Shown: piece by piece, positions 35,289-48,300 of the stretch | How positions within the stretch are numbered: position 1 is the first letter of the stretch | How the letters are laid out: each line of letters opens with the position of its first letter | Assembly: GCA_948470475.1 (NCBI GenBank) | Contig: OX419341.1 | Location: forward strand, 5,034,353-5,098,352 | Direction: 5' to 3' | DNA from: Galaxea fascicularis | Lineage: Eukaryota > Cnidaria > Anthozoa > Scleractinia > Euphylliidae | Length of the DNA: 64,000 nt | Notes under the pieces: generated by a model | The model's database searches: none | Seen by the model: the letters and a program-made list of their open reading frames with translations, nothing else | What the model was told of the DNA's origin: nothing | Position numbers and translations under genes: made by a program

Positions 35289-35591
35289 TCACAGGGACCA
35301 GTTAGATCTACCATCAGTACTGTTTGCGACTTCGTTTAAGTTCAAATCCCTCAAAGGCCTCTTAAGGTACGGTTCTTTAGGAGTTCTTCTGAATTCGTCG
35401 TGTAGTCTACCTACGCCTACCGACCATCGGTAGACAATCTGCGCCTGCGTGGTGCAAAACAGGGCTTCCTGGTAAGACGTTCCTCCCACAAGGCAGACAT
35501 TTAAACAGTAAGACTTTTCCGTTCGTCTTAATGTCAACGCTGCCATAGTGAGAAAATCTTCCCATTTATCTGTCACTTTCTGAAGCTAACT
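35289..35591 (-). other. Possible coding segment (not recognised)
   Basis: The minus-strand frame from an acceptor-like TTAGCTTCAG (about 35582) reads KVTDKWEDFLTMAALTLRRT and then a cysteine-containing stretch, open to 35289. The N-terminal half looks protein-like; the C-terminal half overlaps a small inverted repeat (TCTACCTACGCC/CATCGGTAGAC) and may be non-coding. No donor or start can be chosen with confidence. Confidence 0.2.
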
Positions 35592-36840
35592 AGGACTGAC
35601 TCTTCATAGATGCTGGTGACGATTCTGCGCCGTAGAATGATCTCTCGAAGACTGCGTACGCTTACAATAGTTGTAAACGATCTCAGCTGATCCATTGTGT
35701 GTGTGCATTGTCCCATGAAACCCCAAGTAACTTGCGACAAATTGACTCTTTTCCGAGAACAGTTTTATCGCAGATTACCGTGCATGTGAGCCACTAAAGT
35801 TCAATTAACTAATCTACCCTCGCAAAGGTGGAAGTCAGTAGGAATAAATCGCAGCCAAAATAATTAACTGAGGAACCTTTGTATTCTTTTCTATTTTCTT
35901 TTTTTCTTTGTAAGCCAATTCTGAAAATAACCTGACCCACAACTGCGAGGCTACACGAACTGTCTTTCTGTAACTAGAGAAACCACTCAACTTGCAAGGA
36001 ATGGCCAAATCAGGTCTCCCTGCTTCCAGTTGAATGGTCTGCGTCCTCTAGTGTCCTAAGTCATTAAATTAATCGTCTGGTTGAACCTTACCAAAGAAGC
36101 TTCACTTGCACAGAGCTGTGTAAACTGTCAAGTGAAACGTGAAAGACGAATTTAATTTCGCGCAACTAAGCGGGAGATTCCGGTGAAGACGTCCACGATC
36201 CATGGCGATGATGACGAGAAGCACATCTTGACAGTCTGAAAAAGCCGAAGAAAGTCCGAAAAAGAAGCGAGACCGAACCTAATTCAAAGAAAGGCCGAAT
36301 AAACACGAGTTAGCAGCCGAAAAACCTGCAAAGGAACCCTTTAATTAAGGAGCCTAAGGGGAGGAGCCAACCAACCTATGGGACCCGCTAGCTAAGCTAA
36401 CTACAATTAGATTAAGCCGAATGAGACGTTCACGGACTTCTGGCCGAAGAGTGTATGAATGGTATGCTTTGTAAGGTTCATCCAGAGCTCTATATACCCC
36501 CCTATCCCAACCCACATGGAATCTTACTGACCACAAATCACAGTCGAACAACGGGCTGATGCCGGAAGCTGTAACTGAGTCGGGTTGATCTGATGTGAAG
36601 CTAACTCCTAGCGGGTTGACTGGGTTGACCTCAGGTGAAGCTGTCAACTGGGCTGGGTGCAGCTGATCGAGGAGGGTACCTGGTTAAGGATAGAGATTAC
36701 GACAACACGGAGTAGACATCCTGTGGCTGGAACGGTTGGATGATAGGAAACCTGTGGTTTAAGCGTTGAGTTGCTATAAGTGAAGGAGCTGGGAAATCAA
36801 GAAGCTCGGACAAAATAAGCTTTTAATAAAGAACAGGCTT

Positions 36841-36891
36841 GTGGGGAGCTGGGTTGGCGGAGTGGTGAGAGCGCTCGACTGCCATCAATGC
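36841..36891 (+). mobile_element. Truncated tRNA-derived SINE head
   Basis: GGGTTGGCGGAGTGGTGAGA followed by GCGCTCGACTGCC resembles a tRNA 5' half with an A-box. I recall this motif as the head of a common coral SINE. There is no B-box or full cloverleaf, so it is not called as a tRNA gene. Confidence 0.5.
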
Positions 36892-38245
36892 AAGGGCACC
36901 CAAAGAAGGTGTTCCGCAGGGGGTGTATGTGCTGGCTGGAAAAGAAGTATTGGGAAGTTGCCGGGAAGATGAGGTCGCGCCAGTTCTTGGAACAATGCCT
37001 TGAGGAGCAATTTCAGAATACCCCGCCACTTCTGACCACTATTGTCTTCTTGTAGCGGCATCGTTTGAAGAACGAAACAGATAACAATAAACACTATTCA
37101 CATGCAAATAAGTGGCGGGGTATTAGAATCTAGCCAATATTGATAAAAAACGACCAAAAGACATTGCATAAACACAGCAGGGATGTATTGCCTTTTCTGA
37201 AATTTTCCTGTCAAATTTTAAGCAAATAAGAATGCCAATGGTTCAGGTTCACTTTGTTCAGCCATCTTGTTTGAAAGATTAAAAGTAGATGATTAAGCAG
37301 GCTCCGACGACAGAATATTGAACAACGTACCGAGTGCTTCCACACTTGCTAGGGAAGTGAAATCCATGTTTGCCGAAACTAAAGGTGCACGTGCAGCATC
37401 TTTGCCCCAGTTTGTATGAACAAAATTACTTCTACAAAGACTAGAAATTAAGATGTTCTGAATCTTTCGCTCTCGTCATACGAGCTTAGTCAGCAGCTAT
37501 GAGTGAAAACGTTTTCGCGGCTAGTTTTTGTTACGAATAGATATTATATTATTTCGAGAATAGGAGTTGACTTAATTTATAACACTCTACTTGTTTTTCG
37601 CCAAAAAAAGGATTTAGAAGGCTGCCGTTTAAGTCAAGAAATCGCTTTTGATATGATTTTAAAACAAATTAGCTGGGCTTACCGTCATTTCCTCGATCAG
37701 TCTGTGTAAAAACAAATTTGACTTGCGAAGGTTACGCTCCCACGTGCACGCGAACTCATCAGGACGGTTTCAGAATTCTTTCGCTTCTACAAGCAATTCT
37801 GCAACAAAATCTAAACATCAGTATGTGGTTAATAGCTTGTAACCGGAATTAAATGGACTGAGGAAAGAAAACGGAAATTTTCCGGGCGGCTTCCACGAAT
37901 TAAAATTTGGTTCAAATTTAAAACTGACGAACTGACCTTTCCCGGTGTTGGAATCGAGTTCGGCTTTGATCCACTTTCACACGGCTTCTTCCAATTCTTT
38001 AGTTCTTTTAGATACTCTCATGTCGAAGGCAAATCAGCTACAAACTTGACTCCTCATGCATTTCGCTGTCAACTTACGTCCATAAAAACACGTACGGTTT
38101 TACCACACAATTTCTTCAAGTTGCTCTTCGAACTGAATTAATTTTCAACATTACCCCAAACGAAATAAATTCGCACGTGCCAACGTGACTAAAATGCTAT
38201 TTCCTGATTGGCTTGTTGATCTCAAAGGCCCAAGGCCCCTTTCGA

Positions 38246-38302
38246 ATTTATTTATTTATTTATTTATTTATACATTTATTTATTCATTCATTCATTTATT
38301 TA
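38246..38302. repeat. (TTTA)n microsatellite with (TTCA) interruptions
   Basis: About 57 bases of tandem TTTA and TTCA tetramers. Confidence 0.95.
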
Positions 38303-38689
38303 AAATATATAAAATATTTCCTTGTCCCTGAATGATTAGCAAACTGTAACGTTCTTGTACTATTTGGGACTTTGGGAATTTTTCTTTTACTGTTTTACTT
38401 TTCTTCAGTAGTTATTCGTTCTGCAAAAAAGTTACTAATACAGACATCCGTCAGGTTAGAGATCCAGGAGAGGCCTTGTTGCCCCCAAATGCAAACATTC
38501 TTCTCTTATAGTTGCGATCTTCTATTCCCTTTTCGTTTATTTGCTTGAACAAATAAATGAAAAAGGAAGGAACGCGAGCGAGAAAGGGGGGGGAAGGGAA
38601 TTGGAGCGGGAGGGAATTTCCCCTCCACTTTCTCTTTCCCTCTCCTCGTCAGTAAGGATGCAACGCAGGCCAGTATAGCCGCTGTGTTC

Positions 38690-38825
38690 ATCGGATGGAC
38701 CACAATCTACGCCAGCTAGTTTGGTTTTAAATTCTCCGTTGAGCCACCTGTCCATAATAGGTGGACCTGGAAGGCGGACCTCTATAGCCTGTTGGGTGGT
38801 GCGGACACACCCGTCGCACCCCACC
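38690..38825 (-). repeat. Dispersed repeat, copy 2
   Basis: Same family as 24530-24660. An apparent 102-aa minus-strand frame over this copy is not conserved in the other copy and is taken as chance. Confidence 0.6.
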
Positions 38826-40268
38826 CCCTTCCTTACTAAGAACAATCAACCCGGCAATATCTTGGATAGTAGCTGCGGCGACGGCGACTCCACCGCCAAG
38901 ATTGGGTTCGATTTATATAATTAAAAACTATTTAATACAAACACTGTTAAAACCCTTGAAATCTTATGAGACATGTTCACGTGTTACATTTTGCCAAATT
39001 CTTATTGAACTAGCTTCCGTCAACATTCATAATGGACTTTATTGCCACCAGCCAAACAAAAACCTCACTGCGATATGATATTATCAATAATATTTACAGG
39101 AGAACCTCGTGAAGCTACCTTTGCTTGCAATTCATGTTTTCTCTCTAAAGGAAATACAACGCTTGACCCTGTCACTTTTGATCAAGGCATCAGCCTCATT
39201 TTAAACTCATTCATGCGCACATGCGCAATGAATGAGTTATTGCGAGATGGGTCATTGAAAACGGCATAGATGGAAATCAAATCTACATTAAAATGGCAAT
39301 TAAGTTGTGCTGACGTTGACGGAAGTGAGTGAGAGGAGAGTGAGAGGAGAGGATTGTAAAGCGTGTACACTAACCAGTAGACCATCCTGTCATTGCCTCG
39401 CAAATAAATGTCTACATAGCTAGGGTGTTATCTAGCCACCCATACATATCTTCTACCTAATCCACAGGTTTTGAATGCCTGTCAAGGAATGGCAAAAGAG
39501 CACTTTCATCGTAACCGCTCGGATATCATATGCAAATCGGTCGATGTCAACACGACGTCGTTTTCAAACTTGAACTGCACAAAGGCAAAGTGATCAACAA
39601 TCAACTAATAGTTTTTCCGACCAAACATTTTATTCAAATCAACACTGAGAAATCTGCTGTAAGGAGCGAAAAACTTTCGATTCTCTCGTGTGAGCGCAAA
39701 CACATGAAACAAACACGTTTTCTTCACACGATCGCAAATATACGATTTCTGCTCAAAAGAACCGGTCAAATAGTTCTCAAAAAGCAAATCACAATTCAAA
39801 AACACTATTTACCGCATCTTCCCCTTCTCAGCTTTAATATTTGAGCAGAACCTTGGCTGTGTTCTGAAAATCAAAGCGCTCTAATCACGAAACTGAGTTC
39901 ACCACTGTAATTTCTACTGGCGATTATTCATTAGGAGTACATCCTTCTACTTTGAGTTCCATAGAGCTTCATCTCAATTTTAATTGGAGAAAAATATCTC
40001 TTAGAACTTTACCGCCAATGGGCTCGTGACGCCATCCCTTTCGGCAATTATGCATGAATAAGGTGGCTCACAGGTCCTTTGATCCGTCTCTTTCTCATAA
40101 TATTTTGCGAAGAGCAGCCCTTTGGAGATATTTACCTCTCAGGGCAACAAAACTCATCCTCTACCAGTCATGGGATCAGGATAAATGGGAAGAGATGTTA
40201 GAACTTTTAGTCGTATGTAAAAAAAATGACGAAAGACATGGACGTCGAGGTTACAAATAACATCACCT

Positions 40269-40387
40269 GGGCCGAGTTGCTCGAAGCATGGTTAGTGCTA
40301 ACCCAGGTTAAATATCATGACAACCTATAGGTTTTAATACCACTTAACCAACGGTTAGCCCTAACCATGCTTCGAGCAACTCGGCCC
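40269..40387 (+). mobile_element. Short MITE, 119 bp
   Basis: Near-perfect terminal inverted repeats of about 35 bases: GGGCCGAGTTGCTCGAAGCA at the left and its reverse complement at the right end. The interior is about 50 bases. Non-coding. Confidence 0.85.
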
Positions 40388-41423
40388 TGGACGTTTAGGT
40401 CACACCCCTCCCCCCACCCCCCTATACACATAACGTGAAGATATCAACAGTATAGACAAAATTCCCTGCCTTTACAACGAACAGAAATCTTATAACTCGA
40501 ACGCTGCTTTCTACTACCCGTTCTGTTGCAACATCTGTATATCTGCTTTTTCTTCTTGACGTTTACAATATTCAGAGAAAACCAGAACCTACTCAATAGT
40601 AATGCTCACTGAACATGACGTCAACTTTATCAAAAAGGCTTAGTTTGCTTTTGGTCAAAAATGGATTCGATGTAACCCCTCCCTCGCACTCTTGAACGTC
40701 CAGTTGACGTTAAGCGTTAAGTGAGGGAAAAGTGAATACGTCGGCGGCCCTTACGAGTAACGCTTTCATGAGCTGTAATACGTACGTTCGATAACCCAAC
40801 TTAGCGATTTGAATTACTTTACGGCAGGCCAAACGTACCGCAAAAGAAACCCTCGTTTTCAATCCATCTTGTACGGGAAAGTACCATAGACCGAACTGTA
40901 AGCAGGTGTGTTGTACTGCGATTCCTGTATAGTTATAGCGAAAATGTTAAAATTTTTGCCTTTCATTACAGACGAAGGTCTCGATGAAGTTACATCTTTT
41001 AATAACGTTTTTCCTCTGTACATTACAGAAATAAAAGAAATAAAAAACCATCTGGCTAATTACTTTCCGCACTTTTCAACAATTACCTATCTTCCCACAT
41101 TCAGCACCGCCAATATTCCACGTTAACCCGGCTTTTCACCTGCAACAACAGGCACGGGTTTCACGCTTTGCATTGGCTGCACGTTTTCCCGCGCCTTGCG
41201 CCAGTTACAGTTCTTGCCAACAATTTAGTTTCTGATTGGTTCACAACGTTTCTGTTTATGTTAATTGGCCAGACGGAATACGTTTGGCTTGATTTTTAAG
41301 AACGATATCCGATCGACAGAAGTGATTGGCTTCCGGAAATGATAAATAAAAATAACCTTTTTAAAATTGCCTTATGACCACTACTTCGGCAGCATGCAAC
41401 ACCTAGGGTTTTAGTGTTCTGAT

Positions 41424-41447
41424 AAAAAAAAAAAAAAAAAAAAAAAA
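41424..41447. repeat. Poly(A) tract
   Basis: A homopolymer of about 23 A, beyond the 3' end of ETFDH. It could mark a retroposed 3' end, but no adjoining element is recognisable. Confidence 0.9.
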
Positions 41448-41784
41448 GATACAGCACCGGCATTTCTGGAATAAGACTAAGTTGTGTTGTCGGCCAATGA
41501 CTGTGGAGACGTTCGATAGCCTTTCAAATGTTCTCTTGCCAACCATCAATTGTAATTTTCTGAACTGAGGTGAGTTCAGTTGTGATGCACGAAAATATCA
41601 CGTTACCCGAAACAACCAAACATATGACCTCCCCACGAAACGTTTTCGTACCTAGTTAACCTGTCTTTTTTTCGTGAAATTTTAGCAAGGTGCAAGAGAT
41701 ATTTAAGCCTCAACTACGAAAAACATCTCTTTTAACAGCAAAACTAAAACAGTCGCTTAGTCAAGAGCGAAATGCATTCCAAGA

Positions 41785-42353
41785 TCACATTCCATTGTAG
41801 GCCGGACCCCCTCCCCCCTCAGGCACAACCCAATTGATATTCTGACTGGGATCCTTGATGTCACATGTCTTACAATGAACACAGTTCTGAGCGTTAATCT
41901 GTAGTCGCATTCCATCCCCATCTTCCTTGGGGACATATTCGTACACCCCCGCGGGGCAAAACCTCTGCTCGGGGCCGTCGTAAATCGCCAAGTTCCTATT
42001 GACCGGTACGGAGTCATCGCGGAGGGTTAAATGCGGTGGCTGGTCACCCTCGTGATTTGTCCCGCTCAGAGCAACGGACGATAGTAAATCGAAACTCACT
42101 TCTCCGTCCGGTTTAGGGTACTCGATTGCCGGGCATTGCTTGGCGGGTTTCAAGTGTTCGGCGTCGGGCTTGCTGTTTCGGAGAGTCCAAGGTTCCTTTC
42201 CACGGAGGATGTAGTAAAAGAGACCCGTGTACATCATGGTACCCCACAGACCCAAGGGGCTGTGGAAGGAAGGTCTGATATTGCGCACGCTTTGAAGCTC
42301 TTTCCAGACCCAACTCTCTCGCAGTCGTGATTCGTAGGATTCAAGAAAGAGAC
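41785..42353 (-). CDS. ETFDH: ETFDH exon 14: C-terminal region with 4Fe-4S ferredoxin-like domain
   Basis: The largest exon, 569 nt to the TGA at 41785-41787. It carries [18 protein letters not shown], the membrane-surface segment [17 protein letters not shown], and the cluster-binding region with CPAG and [19 protein letters not shown]. The four cluster cysteines are spaced exactly as in human ETFDH (shifted by nine residues). The chain ends [10 protein letters not shown], identical to vertebrates. Confidence 0.97.
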
Positions 42354-45300
42354 CTAAAAAGGAACATATCATTGTTCATTTCGTTTGAATGAAAGGCTCC
42401 TATGAACAACTCATTAATGCAGAGAAACTACTGGTGTTGCTTTCCATTTCGAACAGTAAACGACAAGGTGTACTTAACTTGATAGAGGGGAAAAATATCA
42501 CCTTCAAAACTTAATTCGAGCAGTGAGAGTACGCCACCTTGGTTATTTGGTCATTTATCGCACAAACCAATTTGTTGCAGGCTATCCATTGACGGAATCA
42601 GCATTACAGTAGCACTCATCGTGAGTTATCTTAGACTTACATAAACGATGAAGCCATTACACCTATTTCTATTGCTGCAGTACTCAACTCCCTTCCCCAT
42701 TGTTTCGTAGTTACGGTTTGTCTTCGTGTAACCGTACCTACCCCCTGAGAGAAAACGTGTTTTTCTCGGGGGTGGGGTGGGGGGTGGATACAGCTTCAAG
42801 TAAAACTTCGGTACGGTCCAGTGACAAGAACATGCTACATACGGGAATGCGTGCAATCAAGATTTTAAAACTACCCCACCTACCTTCTGTAGAAGAAGAG
42901 AAGTTCTCATCAGTAATGGCCTCGAAAGCACACTCGGCAGCGAGCATCCCAGACTTCATTGCGGTATGAGTCCCCTTGATTTTAGGAACGTTCATAAATC
43001 CGGGACTGCAGCCAATAAGGAGCCCGCCGGGGAACGCCAACTTTGGAATACACTATAACGGACAGTGAAACAAGGTACTTAAACTTCTGAATATCAACCA
43101 ATACGCTACTGCTACTTTAATTTAACTATATTTGTCAGGGCTTGCTGATTTCATTAGCCTGATAAGTGTTCCAATAGCTGGGGCATCGAGCTATTGTCCT
43201 CTTTTCTCGTGGTGTAACATGTCGCAAGAACAGTAACATCGCCCCCGCTGCCTAAAGTAAGCCTCCAGAATAGGGAGTTAAAGAAACAAGGACGGCGACG
43301 GCAACGAGAACGCCGCAAAACAATGGGCTTAATGAGCAAAAAAAACAATCGCTCTGCACGTGCGTTTTACATTTTGGTACATTTCTTTACCGTCCTCTGC
43401 AAAACAACAACGTGAAATGCGGACCAACTTTTAGGTTTTCTCGCGAACATGAGCGTATGACGGCAAAATCTTCTTTCTTTTTCCTTACTTTGACGTCGTT
43501 CATAGAAACCTAGTTCCTGGAGAGTTCGCCAGCATTTTCCAACAAATTTTAATGATTGTGAAACTGAGTTACAAAAACGAAAAGTTATATTTTTAAATGA
43601 CATTCTCGTTGCCGTCGCCGTCCTCGTTTCTAAACTCCCTAATATGAGAAAATCGCTGCCACAATCAACCCCGTGGAATTAAAACACGTGGAATGATGGA
43701 GTCTGCCATTTTAACGTGTTTATTTAGATAGTCGCTTTTAGTGTCACGCCCAACCCTTGTTGCAAAATTTTATGCCTGGAAACGGGTTCGTTTTTAGGAT
43801 ACGAAGGAAATTATAGCACCCGAAAAATGCGTCCGAAAAGTTTCGGGAGTTTCGAAAAACGCGTGCCTGAGACTACTTTCCTCTTACAGTATCACCATTT
43901 CAGCTAACACACAGGTTATGGGAATAAAGGAAATGATAATCAAACATGAAAGGTCCTGATACTTAAACAAATTCTCTGTACTAGTAGTGTGAGAAATATG
44001 AGAACACCAGTTTAGAGAATATAAATGTTGATGTCGTGGATTAAGGAGTTACAATTAAGACTTTACAGTCACATTTTCTGATTCTTTTGAAGACCTTTGA
44101 AGGAGGGCTAAAAATAAGGCAACCGTGTAAGTGATAACAAAACACGATCTAATATCGCGAACGCGATGGGTACACTTGTTAAGAATATTATAGTAACGTG
44201 AAAAAAGAGAGAGAAAGAGAGAATAAGAAATATGCCCCTTACCTGGAAGCCTCCCTCGTTTAGTGCCCTTGCACCATACGCTATCCGCTTGCCTCCTTCA
44301 AATGTTGGCTTCACTGAGGGATGGTGTTTAAAACGCTGCACATGACGAACACAGAATTGATTAAGCAACTACATTCGAATGTGTCATAAATTAATGTGTC
44401 TATGGGAGTGGATTGTAAGTTCGAAACAAAAACGAGTTGCTGCTGCTTTGCTCCTTTCTCAAGAATTAACGTTGTCTTTTGTAAGGTAAGCTGAAAGCCA
44501 CTCATTGGGCACTATGGCCACGTGGTAGCGGGCATTACCCCTTAAATCTGCCAAACAAAGTTTGGGTCCGAGCATTAGCAGTCGCTCATTGGGCCATAGC
44601 GCCCAATGAGTGGCTTTCAACCCACCTAGACACATGAATTTGCAAGGTATTCTTGTCGCTCCAAGCCAAATCCCACGAGCTTTACATTTTCATTACATTC
44701 GAATGTGAACTATAGAGGGCTACGAATATCGTATACAGCGAACATCAACCGTCTGTTTTAAAAACATCTCACCTGAAATTCTTTGAATGGATACAAGTAA
44801 GGATTGCTATAATCCAACCCAACCTGATAAAGAGAAAATAATTCTTCGGTTAATAAATCTTTTCGTTGGCAGCGTAAAACACGAACAACATCTAGCCGTC
44901 CGTCAAACTTTTGACGCCATGGATTCAAACTTTAGTGGAGAGATGGTGCACGATGCAAATGAAAGCTTAAGGGTAGAGCTTTCCAGTGATACTGTTTATC
45001 TTCCGTGCTCAGTGGCCATAGCAACCGAGTCTAAGGATTACATTTTATACAGTGGACGGTGTAAAAGTACAGACGCACGAATGACGTCACGAGTCCAAGC
45101 AAGTTTAAAAAATACATAACACAAATTGATTCTACTTGTCTGTGCGTGTGTACTTTGATTGGTTAATAACGCATGGAGGACGTCAACATCAGTCACCCTA
45201 AACACCTGCGGCTCGTAGCGCACTTCTTTGTTTGTATCACGTTGTGACGCCATCTGTGCGTTCTCAAAGTACACACGCACTGCCGAATGGTATCTATTTC

Positions 45301-48300
45301 AGTGTTAACTTCAAGTTGTCTTCCTTTTGTGTCCTGAGGTGAAATCCTGATATGTCATTTCAACAAATTATTGTAGACTTTCTACCCCTAAAGTCAAAAG
45401 GCTAAAATTCCTTAAAAGTTTGGGTTTAACAGCTGAAGTTGACTTAAATTTGCAATAAATAAATATTAAATAAATAAATAAATAGCTGCCTATTCCAGAA
45501 GCTGATTCTGCGTCCACTTGCGTCGAAACTTACATATACATATATTTTTATTTGAATTCGGATTTTTAGAGCAACAAATATATGTTAATATCTCCGAAAA
45601 TGTGAAATATAATTGGAATATGCGGGGATACTTGAGGATGCTATGCCAGCCTATACTGTTAACTGCAATCAAATACACACCACAAAGCCAACCGCTACTA
45701 AGGGCGTGTCCTCCTGAAGATGATACAGGAATGATCCACCGTACGTGTCTTTATCCTGTTAAAAAACGGATACAGAATCAGAGAGAGAGAGAGGCCGTCA
45801 AGTATCTGAAGAGTGGGAAGGTGTCTATAAGTCCTATTTACTTTCGTGTGAATCTGTCTTAACTCGTTTTCTCTGATCACACGTTAAGCTTTACGCAACA
45901 ATCTTCCCAGTTTTCGTTTCCTTACACGTAGTAAAACAGCAGAACAAACTCGTTTTTGCCAACCACACAAACAATGTAATTCTTCAATTTGCTCAGGTTT
46001 TTAAATGTACACTTGGACAAACAGGTTCAGCCGTAAGTACAGCTGTGAATGTACGTATTTCAATGGACAGTCACTCAACGAAATTGAGTGCTTCTAAGAA
46101 ATCCCAAAGGGACACATGGAATGGTCTAAATTTGAGTCTCAAAGTGACCTTTCGAATGAAAGCTACAGAGCAATACTTTCGGAGTTAACGTTCATTATTC
46201 CATACAAGGTGGTGCTCCTTATTTGAAAAAATCGAAATCCTACAGTGACACCATTTAAATGAAAGCTTCTGCCAACAGCAGCGTTCAGACTTACCAGTTG
46301 ATGTCCCACACCAGGTTGTTTCAGCTTTAAAGACTATTCTATAACGTTTTCATAAGCAAACATCGGCGCGTCTATGGTTGTCCTTGACGTTATACAACTG
46401 ATAAGAGGGGGAAATTACTTGTAAGACTCTCATTAGTGATACTTACCAGGGGCCAACCGACTGTGTGTTCAACAAGTCCAGGACGATGCTTCTCTGGTGC
46501 TACCTCCCAAAGCTACAAAGAGATTTAAAAATTTTCAAAAAACTATTAATAATTCATAAAGGAAATACAAAAGAAATGTTTAATGAGTGTCTTTATACCT
46601 GATACTAGCCACGGCTAAATCTGATATAGACACGGCTAAATTTTACAGCCGATTCTATCCGGAAAAATAACAATAAACCCAACGACTACTCTACAAATGA
46701 ATAGATCTACCACAAAAGTATTTGAAGCTGTTCAAAAAACTCGCAGGCGTGTTTTATCGGGTAAAAAAACACTAGGCTTCGCCTTGTGTTTTTAAGCCCG
46801 ATAAAACACTCCGGCTCGTATTTTAAACAGTACATCAAGGATGCGATGATGATGATGTTCCTTTAGGCATTTGAGTACATGTACATTAATTGTCATCCTC
46901 ATCACCGTCATTGTCATCATCACCACTGTCATTTACACAGCAATAATTCTGCTAAGAAACCATTAGTTACGTGTGATTTTCCTTAACTACTAGCAACTCT
47001 TACTCACTATTTCCTTTGTATTCTTTTGTGTGTATTTGACTATTACGCTATATTACATGTTGTATAATAAAATTGTTCACAGGTTAAGTAAAACCACTCT
47101 AGCACTTTACATTGCTACTGAAAACATTCTCCGTAAAACCGTAACTGTACAAGCATAATACGGTATTTAAACGGTAAACTTTATTAAATACTCAAATCAG
47201 GGCTTTCAGTATCTATTCACAATAATTCAAAGGCCTGACTCTAAAAGCTATGTATACAATCTAAAAATTACAAACTATAAGAATTAAAAATTTTAAAATC
47301 CTCCCAAAGCAGGCTCTGCAATTTTTGTTTAAAAGGATCCAACTAGAGGTCTTTCATGTCATCAGGCAGGGCATTCCACAATGTTGTTGCTCGATAGTGG
47401 AAGGACCGCTGGCCGCCAGGGAATGTTAATTTATTATTACAATACGAGATAATTAATATAAAAACTTATCAAATCAAGTTACAATGTAGTAGAAGAGAAC
47501 GATTACACAAAAGGGATGTAACACTACTTTTAAATGTACATATCCTATGATTGAGGGCTCAAAAGATCTAATGCAATCTTGAAGATTACTCTGACAAGGA
47601 AAATTCCAAAGCACTGTGACAATTACTGAAAAAGCTTGCTTGCTACAGGATTACTCGTCTCAAGACAGCACAATAATCTTCGGTCGCAAAAGTTGGTGAA
47701 GCAAAGTTTCTGTTGCCGCTGTAGGTCCATATTTTGCGGTAATTAACGCGTCTCTACATGTACGTAGCATTATTCTGCTGATAAGTGACGCTGTGCCAAG
47801 ACACTTACCAAGGCTGTTGTCTAACAGGAACCGGGTAGCCTGGGGCACCCAAAGAATAGCTCTGGACGCCTTAATTATTTACAACAACACCTTTTACTTC
47901 ATGTGTTGGGATCCTAAGATCTAAGCGTTTAGCTCCGAGTCCCCCTATAAAATTTTCTTAGGCAGCAGTCTTTCTTACACTGTAAGTGTGCCCGGCAAAC
48001 GCTGCATACAGTGTGTAAGGCATACATGTACACTATGCCGTAATCGTTTTATTTATTCGCTAAGAGTTTGACTGGGATGCGGACCTGTGGATCTATGGAT
48101 CTGTTCTAATGTTACCTGGTTCAAGTTAGAGATAAACATCTACACCAAGCAGCTATGCACTGCTTTTACATTGAAAAACGGTAAACAGTTACCTCTTTAA
48201 GGCCGATAGCGTATGTTTGAGGGTCACAGTTTTCTCGTAGATTAAACGTCTTGTACAGATTCTTTGCCAGATGGCCATGACATCCCTCTCCGAACATCGT

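Larger units (their letters stand above)
33567..41784. other. Intergenic, repeat-rich
   Basis: No complete gene was found. It holds the weak coding candidate at 35.3-35.6 kb, a SINE head, a TTTA microsatellite, a 119-bp MITE and an inverted repeat of AATACCCCGCCACTT (about 37017 and 37112). The 3' untranslated region of ETFDH must occupy part of the right end, but no AATAAA is obvious there. Confidence 0.5.

Noticed and set aside
36354..36647. 97-aa minus-strand ORF
   Set aside because: It has no start context, splice support or recognisable motif, and overlaps short internal repeats (AGGTGAAGCT).
41757..42017. Second minus-strand frame over ETFDH exon 14
   Set aside because: A shadow of the ETFDH frame, which alone is conserved.
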